A stretch of DNA of 61,995 nucleotides. Origin: CAYPIE01 sp964410665 (GTDB taxonomy: Bacteria; Planctomycetota; Planctomycetia; Gemmatales; Gemmataceae). Position numbers and translations under genes: made by a program. Location of the stretch: assembly GCA_964410665.1 (NCBI GenBank), contig CAYPIE010000026.1, forward strand, positions 1 to 61,995, written 5' to 3'. Shown piece after piece: positions 18,067 through 26,317 of this stretch. The notes beneath the pieces are model-generated. The model searched no databases. It saw nothing but the letters and a program-made list of their open reading frames with translations, and was not told the DNA's origin. Position 1 is the stretch's first letter. Each line of letters opens with the position of its first letter.

Positions 18067-21000
18067 ATGGCGACCGCAACCCCACCAACCACGGATGCAA
18101 CGCCCGATCCGGTGGATGCCCGTATTCAAAACCCGCTCACCCGTCTGCGTGGCTACATTCGTCTGTATGTGGTCCTCGAAGCCCTGGCCGTGACCGGGAT
18201 CTTTCTGGGGCTCTGGTTCTGGATCGGTCTGATCTTCGACTATGGCATCTTTCGACTCACGGGGCTGGATTGGGTACAGGAGCTGCCTTGGGGCGTGCGT
18301 GCGGCGGTGTCGGGCACCGTTGCACTCATCCTGACCGTGATCCTGGCCCGGGTGTTGTTTTTGCGACTGTTTCGCGAGTTCACGAATCAATCGCTCGCCT
18401 TAGTGCTCGAACAGCGCTTCCCCAAGGTGTTTGGCGATCGGCTGATCACGGCCGTGGAGTTGGCCAATGTCCAAAAAGCGCAGGCCTATGGCTACTCGCC
18501 GGACATGATCAAACGCACCGTCCAGGAAGCCCGTGATCGGGTCGATCGCGTCCCGATCAGTCATGCGTTCAACTGGCAGCGCTTGACCCGCAAGGCAGGC
18601 TGGTTCGCTGTGATCCTTCTCGTGCCCATGGGTTTAATCTTTATCACCGGGGTGATTCTCTCCTCGCTGACGCAACAGCCGGTGGGGCGATTTACCAACC
18701 AGAGTCAAGACGTGGCCATGATCTGGGCCGAGCGGAACCTCATGCTCGAGAATGTCCCCTGGCCACGCCGGGTCTACTTGGAACTGGTCAACTTTCCCAA
18801 TGATGAACGGCGTATTGGGCGGGATGGGGCAACGCCTCGGGTCGAGGTGCGTGCCTGGCGCTGGGTGATCGCCGATCCAAGCACAACCGATGGCTGGCGG
18901 CCGATCACCTACGGAGAACTCACCCCCGATCTGTTGGGCGGTATCGACCCACCCGAGCTGCCGCTGAGCTTATTCACCAACCTCCGCGAACAGATGCTGC
19001 TCAGTACCATCCCGCTGGCGGCGACCGGCAACCCCTTGGCACCCGCATTGAGCCTGCAACTACGCCCTGGCGATGTCGGCCTGATCATGCCCGCCAATCT
19101 CCCGAGGAACCTCGAGGAAACACAGTACTGGCGGGTCGATGACTTGTATGCTCTGTTTGCCCTCAATGAACGGGTGAAACGCTATCTTGCCCGGAATCTT
19201 CGCCAAGCCGATGCGGCTGCGTTCAACGGCTTGTTCGAGGTCTTGGCCGAGCGCGGCACCGATCCCGCCCTGAGCCGGCGCTTCCGGATGCTCGAGACCC
19301 CCAACGAAGTTCGCCTGGAGTACTGGGGCAAAGAGACCAGCAATGAGATGACCCTCAAAGGGGTCAACCAGACCTATTCCGGCACCTTGGCCGATCTACG
19401 TGAGTCGGTCCAAGTACGGGCGCGGGCGGAGGATTATGTCACCGACCAGAAACAAATTACCCTCGTGCCTCCGCCACGTTTTGCCTCGCTTGCCCGCACC
19501 GAATATGCTCCCGCTTATCTGTATCATCGACCGCCCAGCAATGGCACCGCCCAGAGTCTGCGCGGCTTGACCCAGGTGGTGCCCAATCTGGCCATCTCGC
19601 TCACCGGCGAACAGTCGCTGTTTGAAATTGACCTGGGTACCGAACTCCTGCTCTACGGTTCGGCCGACAAAGATCTCATCGCAGCCCGCATCCTGCCCAA
19701 GCCAGGCGAGTTCCCGGGAGTACCGACTGGTACCGAGCCGCAACCGATCGAACTGCCGCTGGAGGAGGATCGGCGCTCCTTTCAATTTGCCTTCACCGGA
19801 CCGCGAGCGATTCGGAATCAGACAGAATTTGAATTTGAACTCGTTGATACTGATCAAGTGGCGAGCAAACGCCTCATCCAGATTCAGCCGGTGGCCGATC
19901 AGCCCCCCCGGGTGGCCATGGCCATTGAGGTCATTCGGCGTGTCGGTTCAAACTACCTGTGTACGCCGATCGCCAAGATCCCCTTCGATGAGAACAGCAA
20001 TGTTCAGGATGACCATGGTTTAAATAAAGTCGAATATCTTTTTAATTACCGCCAGCTGGAAGCGGACGCCGTGGTCAGTGCCCGAGCCACCGTCCTGACC
20101 CGACTGTTTCTCAACGCTCCCAGCATTGTGTCCCCCATGGTGGGCTTCGCCAACGCAGCCCAGCTGTTGGAGCTGGAGGAGTTGTTGACGATCACCGACC
20201 AGCAGCAGTTTGAACGGAACGAACCGCTCCCCGCCTTTACTCAGAAGTGGCTCGACCAGGGCAAGCAGGATCGGATTTTGTCGGTCTTGCGGGAAACGCT
20301 GCGCCAGGCTCCGCCAGCCCAGGCGAAACAGGTGTTGATCCGCCAGTTTTCCTTCCGCGATGAGTCCATCGCTTTTGACTTGCGTGACCAGTTGCCCGAT
20401 TTGGCGGTGCCGAGCGGACAGATCCAACCACGCTATCGCATCGAGCTGGCCATCCGCGCCACCGACAGCAATGCCGATGCCCTGCCGACGCTGCCAGGTT
20501 CTGCGACGGCGATTGCCGCGCTTACAGGCGTCGGACCGCACTTGGATTTTCCCGACGGGCAAGTTGCAGTCAATCCCGAGCCGATTCGGCTCTTGATTGT
20601 CTCCGAAGCCGAGCTGCTAGCCGAGATCTCCAAGGAAGAAGAAAAATTGGTCGAGAAGCTCGACGTGGTGGTCAACCGCCTCAGCGATGGTGAGCAAAAA
20701 CTCAACCGCCTGATCGAAGCATTACCGACCCTCGGCACTGGGGAGACGATTACCCCCGAGGCCACCCGCGCTGCCGAGATCACCGAAACCTTGAATCAAA
20801 CATATGAAGAAACGCAGGATTTGCTCCGGAATTACGGCCGAATTCTTCGGGAATACCGGGCCAACCGCTGCAACGACAAGCTGATTCGCAAGGTGGACCG
20901 CGAGATCTATCAACCGTTGCGAACGGCTGTTGAGGTGGATTACCCAGCCGCCCAAGCGAGTATGGTCGAGTTTAACAGCGCCTTCCAAGCCCTGAACAAG

Positions 21001-21498
21001 CCCGCCCTCGATGTGGCCCGGCAAACCCAGCAGGATTACCGCAAACTGCTCGATTCGCTGCAAATGGTCCGCGATGGCATCACTTCGGTGACCACCATCA
21101 AATTTATTATTGAGCAACTGCGTAAAATTGAAAAAGAACAGGGTCAACTGGGCCAGCTGCTCAGACAGTGGATCGACGCGGAGAGCCGCAAGCTGCTCGC
21201 GCCGAAGATTACCCAGTTACCGGCACCGGTCTTGCAGGTCCAAGAAACCGTGCAAACCTCGCTGGCAGTTAACTTTGGCCTGAGCTTTGAGGGGGAACTG
21301 GTTCTAAAATTCGAACCACCGAGCAATAGCGAGTTACAACTACCCGCATCGTTGAAGATAAACACTGACATGGCAGATCTGATCGATGACACCGTGCTGG
21401 AGTTCGCAATCACCGCGGGCAGGAAAAAGGGGCAATTTCCGGTCAAGGTGATCCCCTCCGAAGGGCCTACACGGACCATGACGGTAACGGTCAAGTAA
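18067..21498 (+). CDS. Giant membrane-anchored protein of the Bat-like operon
   Basis: A 1143-residue protein whose family I do not recognise with certainty; it resembles DUF4175-like planctomycete membrane proteins. Membrane helices lie at about residues 33-55, 72-95 and 180-205, with a cytoplasmic segment of dimerising helices between (NQSLALVLEQRFPKVFGDRL). The remaining 900 residues are probably periplasmic. They include a beta-rich middle, a PFDENSNVQDDHGLNKVEY segment, a long coiled coil (about residues 855-1030, rich in EEEKLVEKLDVV, KLNRLIEAL) and a beta C-terminus. The ATG has GAGGAA four bp upstream. It is followed by two secreted helical proteins, so it could be their membrane anchor (inference). 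Confidence 0.8.
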   Translation: MATATPPTTDATPDPVDARIQNPLTRLRGYIRLYVVLEALAVTGIFLGLWFWIGLIFDYGIFRLTGLDWVQELPWGVRAAVSGTVALILTVILARVLFLRLFREFTNQSLALVLEQRFPKVFGDRLITAVELANVQKAQAYGYSPDMIKRTVQEARDRVDRVPISHAFNWQRLTRKAGWFAVILLVPMGLIFITGVILSSLTQQPVGRFTNQSQDVAMIWAERNLMLENVPWPRRVYLELVNFPNDERRIGRDGATPRVEVRAWRWVIADPSTTDGWRPITYGELTPDLLGGIDPPELPLSLFTNLREQMLLSTIPLAATGNPLAPALSLQLRPGDVGLIMPANLPRNLEETQYWRVDDLYALFALNERVKRYLARNLRQADAAAFNGLFEVLAERGTDPALSRRFRMLETPNEVRLEYWGKETSNEMTLKGVNQTYSGTLADLRESVQVRARAEDYVTDQKQITLVPPPRFASLARTEYAPAYLYHRPPSNGTAQSLRGLTQVVPNLAISLTGEQSLFEIDLGTELLLYGSADKDLIAARILPKPGEFPGVPTGTEPQPIELPLEEDRRSFQFAFTGPRAIRNQTEFEFELVDTDQVASKRLIQIQPVADQPPRVAMAIEVIRRVGSNYLCTPIAKIPFDENSNVQDDHGLNKVEYLFNYRQLEADAVVSARATVLTRLFLNAPSIVSPMVGFANAAQLLELEELLTITDQQQFERNEPLPAFTQKWLDQGKQDRILSVLRETLRQAPPAQAKQVLIRQFSFRDESIAFDLRDQLPDLAVPSGQIQPRYRIELAIRATDSNADALPTLPGSATAIAALTGVGPHLDFPDGQVAVNPEPIRLLIVSEAELLAEISKEEEKLVEKLDVVVNRLSDGEQKLNRLIEALPTLGTGETITPEATRAAEITETLNQTYEETQDLLRNYGRILREYRANRCNDKLIRKVDREIYQPLRTAVEVDYPAAQASMVEFNSAFQALNKPALDVARQTQQDYRKLLDSLQMVRDGITSVTTIKFIIEQLRKIEKEQGQLGQLLRQWIDAESRKLLAPKITQLPAPVLQVQETVQTSLAVNFGLSFEGELVLKFEPPSNSELQLPASLKINTDMADLIDDTVLEFAITAGRKKGQFPVKVIPSEGPTRTMTVTVK

Positions 21499-21681
21499 TT
21501 TCGGTAAAATACAGCGATTCTCACTGCACGGAACCTGCACGGGAACGAGATGAAAAACCGATGGCGATGTTGGGAAGAAAGCGAGCGATCGTCTTGAATA
21601 GAAGGTAATTTGGCCGAGCCTCGACGCTCACCCCTTGGCTTGCCCCAGCGCGATTCGGTGAATACGAGAAGGAATTGCCGC

Positions 21682-23643
21682 ATGCGACACCGCCTCCTGA
21701 CCCTCGTTCTGGTTGGGTTGCTGCCTGGAGCTTGGGGAGTGGCCCTTGAGGTCGAGGCCCAAACCAGCACCCCGGCCGATCCCACCATCCCGGACCGTTC
21801 GCGGCCCGAAGTGATCCGCAAGCAGGAAGAACTCAAAAACCAGTTCCAGGAGTTCTCCTCGGCCTTGCGTCGGCTGGCCATCCGCCTGGAACGCAGTAGC
21901 AAGCCCGAAGACCAGCAGCGTGCCAAGGTGTTGCGAAAGGCGATCGACCTGGCCGAGAAAGAGGGTGTGGATAATCAGTTCACCAAGCTGATCACCATCC
22001 TGACCCGCTCGGAGACGGTCACCATCAGCGAGCTGCAAGATGCCGTGGCCCAGAACCAGCAACTCACCAATAACCTTCGCGAACTGCTGGCCATCCTGCT
22101 CAGCGATGATGAAGCGGCGCGCATCCGTGCCGAGATTGAACGAACCCAGCGGCTCCTCAAACAACTCAAAGCCCTGATTCGCGTCACCAAAATCCAACGG
22201 GCGATCACTGAGTCGGGCCGAGGCCAAAACCAGCGCGTCGCCGAGGACCAGAACAAGATTGCCAAGAAAACCGAGGACTTGTCAAAACAGATGGGCAACG
22301 CCCCAGCGAAGCCTAGCAAGGGCTCCGCCAAGGGCCAGGGCAAGGGTCGCAAAGGCAAGCAGGGCACCAGCAAAGACGACACCAAGGAGGTCAAGGCCGC
22401 CGCGAAGTCCGATGCGAAACCGGCGGACGGCAAGCAGAACCCCGGCGACAGCAAGGGCAAGCAAGACAACGCAGGGAAACCCACTAGCGGTAGCAAGGGG
22501 AGTGGTCAGCCAAGCCAAGGCGGTGGCAAACCCGGCCAGAGTAAGTCCAAGGGACAGCCCCAACCCCCCATGCCCATGGGCGAAAACCGGATGAAGAAAA
22601 AAACCCAACAACCCGCCGACCGCAAGGCCCGCGGCGATGGCAAGAGCCAGAGCAAGGGGGGCAAAGGGCAGGGGCAAGCCGGCAAAGGGAAGGGCAAACA
22701 AAGCCAGGGTCAGTCGGGTCAACAGGGCCAGCAAGCACAGTCTAAAGGCGATGGCCAACCAGGCCAACCAGGCCAACCAGGCCAACAAAGCCAACAGGGT
22801 CAGCAACCCAATCAGACTCCTGGTCGTGAAAAGGTCCGCGATGCCATTCCAGACCAGCGTGGCGCCGCCGAGGACATCCGAGAAGAAGACCGTCAGGCTG
22901 CCTCGAAGAAACAAGACGAAGCGATTGAGAAGTTGATCCAAGCGCAACAGGAGCTTGAAGACCGCCTTAAACAGCTCCGTGAGGAAGAACTCGAACGCCT
23001 CCTGGCCAACCTGGAAAATCGTATCAGTACCATGCTGGCACTACAGATCGAGGTCTACCAGGGGACCAAGCAGCTCGATCGAGTAGTCCAACAGAACCCG
23101 GACCAGAAGCCCACCCGGGGCAATACCCAGAAATCGCAGGATCTCTCCGATACCGAAGCTCAGATTATCAACCAAGCGGATCAGGCGATCCAACTGCTTG
23201 AGAGCGAAGGCTCAGCCGTTGCCTTTCCTCAAGTCTTGGAAGAGGTCAAGCAGGATATGCTTGCCGTACAACGGCGGCTGGACCGAGTCATCGTCAATGA
23301 GGATACTCAAGCGATTGAGCAAGATATCATCGCTTCGCTCAAACAGATGCTTGAGGCATTAAAAAAGGCTCGCCAGGAACTGAAGAACCCCAACAAGCCA
23401 TCGCCGCCCAGCAGCGGTGGCCAGCAGCCACCCGATCAAAAACTGATTGACCTGTTGGCCGAACTCAAGATGATCCGCTCGCTCCAGCAGCAGGTCAACA
23501 ACCGGACCAAACGCTATGGCAAAAAATACGAGGGCGAACAAGCCGGCGATCCGATCATCCGCAACGAGCTCCAGCAAATCGCCTCCCGCCAAGAACGCAT
23601 CCTAAAAATGACTCAGGATATTGCCTTCCAGCGGAACCAGTAG
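21682..23643 (+). CDS. Secreted coiled-coil protein with a Lys/Gln/Gly-rich low-complexity centre
   Basis: A 653-residue protein starting at ATG 21682, with GAGAAGGAA upstream. A TTG at 21610 would add 24 residues ahead of a clear signal peptide (MRHRLLTLVLVGLLPGAWGV) and is rejected. The N-terminal 200 residues are charged helix (QEELKNQFQEFSSALRRL, AEIERTQRLLKQLKAL). Roughly residues 215-390 are low-complexity, built of Lys, Gly, Gln, Ser and Pro, and include a 9-bp tandem DNA repeat at 22753-22788 encoding GQP units. The C-terminal third is again coiled coil (QQELEDRLKQLREEELERLL) and ends in MTQDIAFQRNQ. The basic disordered centre could bind a polyanion such as nucleic acid or acidic polysaccharide; that is speculation. 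Confidence 0.8.
   Translation: MRHRLLTLVLVGLLPGAWGVALEVEAQTSTPADPTIPDRSRPEVIRKQEELKNQFQEFSSALRRLAIRLERSSKPEDQQRAKVLRKAIDLAEKEGVDNQFTKLITILTRSETVTISELQDAVAQNQQLTNNLRELLAILLSDDEAARIRAEIERTQRLLKQLKALIRVTKIQRAITESGRGQNQRVAEDQNKIAKKTEDLSKQMGNAPAKPSKGSAKGQGKGRKGKQGTSKDDTKEVKAAAKSDAKPADGKQNPGDSKGKQDNAGKPTSGSKGSGQPSQGGGKPGQSKSKGQPQPPMPMGENRMKKKTQQPADRKARGDGKSQSKGGKGQGQAGKGKGKQSQGQSGQQGQQAQSKGDGQPGQPGQPGQQSQQGQQPNQTPGREKVRDAIPDQRGAAEDIREEDRQAASKKQDEAIEKLIQAQQELEDRLKQLREEELERLLANLENRISTMLALQIEVYQGTKQLDRVVQQNPDQKPTRGNTQKSQDLSDTEAQIINQADQAIQLLESEGSAVAFPQVLEEVKQDMLAVQRRLDRVIVNEDTQAIEQDIIASLKQMLEALKKARQELKNPNKPSPPSSGGQQPPDQKLIDLLAELKMIRSLQQQVNNRTKRYGKKYEGEQAGDPIIRNELQQIASRQERILKMTQDIAFQRNQ
22753..22788 (+). 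repeat. 9-bp tandem repeat inside the low-complexity coding region
   Basis: Three perfect copies of GGCCAACCA (22753-22779) and one variant GGCCAACAA encode the run GQPGQPGQPGQQ. Unit length keeps the frame, so copy number could vary without breaking the protein. Confidence 0.9.
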
Positions 23644-23808
23644 GCCGGAATCTCGGTGGGGCAGGAGGCATTCCCGCCCCGCCTGGATTGTGATTGAATG
23701 ATGAAGTGTATCCTCTCCCAGGTTCGATTCTGTGACGATGTACACCCCTATCCGTTCGTGTAACCACTGATCCCGCATACTGGGCCAGTGTGTCAGGAGG
23801 GACTTCCG

Positions 23809-24873
23809 ATGAAACTGCGTACGATTCTGGCAGGCCTGGCCCTGGCGGTGGCAGTGACTGGCAACGTCACCCGGCTCCCAGCAGCCGAAACCGCCCTGCC
23901 GTTTGGTTCCCTAAAGCCCATGGCCGCCGCGAATGCCCGTCGTCAGGTGGAAGCTTGGTTGAAGCAGGTTGGCAAGCTCGACGCAGCCGCGTTGACCGCG
24001 ATCTGGGAAACCACCGACCGTACCCTGCTCGATCGTTTGACCGCCTCACTAGAACTCGGCCACGAGGAGATCGCCAAGGCCCTCGCCACCGCCCGTGCCG
24101 CTGATCAGAATCCACCCCAGAATGTGCCCGCAGTGCTCAAGAACGATGACTTGCCGCGCTTTGTCCGTGCCAATGCCGCGCTGGCCTTTGCTCAGGCGCT
24201 GTCCGAACATCGCGTCTACGAGGAAGCCCTGGCCACCCTCAAAACTGTCACCCCCGAAGAGGTCGCCGATCCCGCGGCCTATTTCTTCTACAAGGCTGTG
24301 GCCGAACATGCCCTGATGCAAAAAGACGCGGCCATGCGGACCATCGTGCGGCTGCTCGACGATGTCCAAGACGCTCCAGATCGTTACAAGATGGTGGCGT
24401 CCCTGATGTACTTTGATCTGCAGAGCTGGCCCGCCGAGGAAAGGAATCTCACCAACATCACGCGGCTGATGGACAACAGTGAACGTCGGCTGGAACTGGC
24501 CCGCGGTGGGAAGAAAACCCAGTCGATTCAGAAGAAGATCGTTTTCCGCCTCGATGAACTGATCAAGGAACTGGAAAACCAACAGAGCAATAGTCAGTGC
24601 AGTGGCGGTAGCTGCCCCAAGGGTGGCAAGCCCGGCAACAATGGCGGTGCCAATCCCTCCGCGCCCATGCAAGATAGCCGCATCGCCACCAATGGTGGTC
24701 AGGGCAAAGTCACCGAGAAGAAATTACGCGAACTGGCGGAAAATTGGGGCAGCCTCCCGGAAGCCGAGCGTGCCCGCGCCATGATGGAGCTGCAGCGTGA
24801 TCTGCCCGATCGCTACAAGGAAGTCATCGAGAACTACTTCAAAGCCCTGTCCAAGACGCAATCCAACCGCTAG
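23809..24873 (+). CDS. Secreted helical-repeat protein, function unknown
   Basis: A 354-residue protein starting at ATG 23809, with AGGAGG nine bp upstream. The signal peptide is clear (MKLRTILAGLALAVAVTGNV, cleavage near PAAE). The body is alanine-rich helix that resembles HEAT/TPR packing (ALAFAQALSEHRVYEEALAT, AYFFYKAVAEHAL). A short Gly/Ser/Cys linker (SQCSGGSCPKGGKPGNNGG) contains two cysteines. The conserved-looking tail has LPEAERARAMMELQRDLPDR and VIENYFKAL. It follows the coiled-coil protein by 165 bp; that gap holds an imperfect GC-rich hairpin near 23658-23680 and nothing else I can name. I infer a partner of the upstream operon proteins. Confidence 0.82.
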   Translation: MKLRTILAGLALAVAVTGNVTRLPAAETALPFGSLKPMAAANARRQVEAWLKQVGKLDAAALTAIWETTDRTLLDRLTASLELGHEEIAKALATARAADQNPPQNVPAVLKNDDLPRFVRANAALAFAQALSEHRVYEEALATLKTVTPEEVADPAAYFFYKAVAEHALMQKDAAMRTIVRLLDDVQDAPDRYKMVASLMYFDLQSWPAEERNLTNITRLMDNSERRLELARGGKKTQSIQKKIVFRLDELIKELENQQSNSQCSGGSCPKGGKPGNNGGANPSAPMQDSRIATNGGQGKVTEKKLRELAENWGSLPEAERARAMMELQRDLPDRYKEVIENYFKALSKTQSNR

Positions 24874-24900
24874 CCAGCGGACCTGTGGTCTGCTGGCTAG
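24870..24900 (+). terminator. Stem-loop overlapping the stop codon
   Basis: CTAGCCAGC (24870-24878) pairs with GCTGGCTAG (24892-24900), and GACC/GGTC extends the stem across a G-T pair to a 3-nt loop. The TAG stop codon lies inside the left arm. No T-run follows, so it may be a processing or stabilising structure rather than an intrinsic terminator. Confidence 0.5.
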
Positions 24901-25043
24901 AAAGTGGAGCGTAGAAAATCGCCGGCGGCAGAGCTCCGGGCCGGATGGCCCTCCGCCATGCTCAGTCGGTTCTCTGGCCAAGGACATCCGTCCTAAACTC
25001 TGTCGCTGTCGACTCTCTACGCTCCACTTTCTACTTTCTAGCC
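24895..25043. repeat. MITE-like inverted-repeat element
   Basis: The arms at 24898-24915 and 25016-25033 are perfect 18-bp inverted repeats. They extend to 21 bp (24895, 25043) if a 7-bp duplication CTTTCTA (25034-25040) in the right arm is skipped. The 100-bp interior has two mini-hairpins, GGGCC-GGAT-GGCCC (24938-24951) and AGGAC-ATCC-GTCCT (24981-24994), whose loops are reverse complements. There is no coding capacity. Confidence 0.75.
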
Positions 25044-25057
25044 GCCCGAAGGGCGGC
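25041..25057 (+). other. GC hairpin in the leader of the NPCBM gene
   Basis: GCCGCCC and GGGCGGC pair perfectly around the loop GAA, 30 bp before the start codon at 25087. It could be a terminator for the upstream unit or a leader structure. Confidence 0.45.
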
Positions 25058-25086
25058 TTGTATCGCTCTCATCGTTGAGGAACATC

Positions 25087-26292
25087 ATGAGATCGGCCGG
25101 TCTTCTGGCGTTGTTTGCTCTGGTGATGCCGGCGGCCCAGGCCGCGGATCTGCAGACACTTCAGGGAAAAAAAGTCTCCGGTGAGCTGTTGCGCGTCGCC
25201 GAAGGCAAGATCATTGTCAAAACCGATGACCAGGGCGAGGTCGCCACCCCCATCCGCGACACCCTCATGGTGCGGCTTGCCGGCAAACCGATCGATCTGA
25301 CCAAGGCCACGTATACCGAAGTGGAACTGCTCGATGGTACCCGTTTGCATTGCACTGCCTACCGCTTGAAGGGCAAACGCCTTGAGGTCGATCTGTATCA
25401 GCCTCAGCAGGCCAAGCCCTTGTCGCTGCAAATTCCGATCAACCAAGTCCTCACGATCCTAAGGCAAGCGGGAACCGCACGCTCCGGGGCGGACTGGAAG
25501 CAACTGCTCGAGCGGCGTAGCAACCGGGACATGGTGGTGGTTGCCCGTGGCGGTCGGCTTGATGCCTTGGAAGGGACCATCGGTGCGGGCAACGAAGCTG
25601 GCAATGCCTTTACCTTTACCCTCGCCAATGGGCGTGATGTACCGATCAAGCTCAACCGGATTCAGGGCCTGATCTTTAGTCAGCCGCCGCAGGGGAATGT
25701 GGCAGCGACCATTTGCAAGATCACCGATCGTTACCACAACTTATACTATGTCCAAGATTTGCTGATCAAAGATGCCAACATTTCGTTTACCACAGTCACC
25801 GGGGTCAAGGTGACGGTCCCCCGGTTAGATGAACTGGCCCTGCTCGATTTCAGTCAAGGCAAACTGACTTTTCTCTCGGATCTTGAGCCAACCCGCCTGG
25901 AAGAGGTCGTGATGACCGAGTTTGCCGTAAGCTATCGCCGCGACACCAATCTGGATGGTACGGGCCCCTTACGCATGCAAGGTCAGGAATACACCAAGGG
26001 GCTGGCGATTCACCCACGTACGGTCCTCGAGTATAACCTGGGTGGCGACTACAAAGAATTCAAGACCGTCATTGGCGTAGATGATACGAACCGCACCGAG
26101 GTCGGCGTGCGTGTGACCTTTGACGGGGATGGTCGTCAACTCTTTCAGTTGGAAGTAAAGCGCGAGGATCCACCACAGCCAGTGACCCTGAATATCAAAG
26201 ACATCCAACGGCTGCGCCTTACCGTCGAATCCCTCACTCCGCTGGATCTGGGCAACCAGGTGAACCTGGCCGATGCCAAGGTGAGCAAGTAA
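25087..26292 (+). CDS. Secreted NPCBM/NEW2-like domain protein
   Basis: A 401-residue protein starting at ATG 25087 with TTGAGG seven bp before it; the TTG at 25075 would precede the signal peptide (MRSAGLLALFALVMPAAQAA). The N-terminal beta domain (LQTLQGKKVSGELLRVAEGK) looks like an SH3/Sm-like fold. The C-terminal third carries the NPCBM pattern GQEYTKGLAIHPRTVLEYNL followed by FKTVIGVDD and RVTFDGDGRQLF. NPCBM modules are carbohydrate-binding domains found in glycoside hydrolases and planctomycete surface proteins; there is no catalytic domain here. It lies 25 bp before the protease gene, so I expect co-transcription with the three trypsin-like genes. Confidence 0.82.
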   Translation: MRSAGLLALFALVMPAAQAADLQTLQGKKVSGELLRVAEGKIIVKTDDQGEVATPIRDTLMVRLAGKPIDLTKATYTEVELLDGTRLHCTAYRLKGKRLEVDLYQPQQAKPLSLQIPINQVLTILRQAGTARSGADWKQLLERRSNRDMVVVARGGRLDALEGTIGAGNEAGNAFTFTLANGRDVPIKLNRIQGLIFSQPPQGNVAATICKITDRYHNLYYVQDLLIKDANISFTTVTGVKVTVPRLDELALLDFSQGKLTFLSDLEPTRLEEVVMTEFAVSYRRDTNLDGTGPLRMQGQEYTKGLAIHPRTVLEYNLGGDYKEFKTVIGVDDTNRTEVGVRVTFDGDGRQLFQLEVKREDPPQPVTLNIKDIQRLRLTVESLTPLDLGNQVNLADAKVSK

Positions 26293-26317
26293 TCCCTCGC
26301 CAATGCTACAGGAAACC

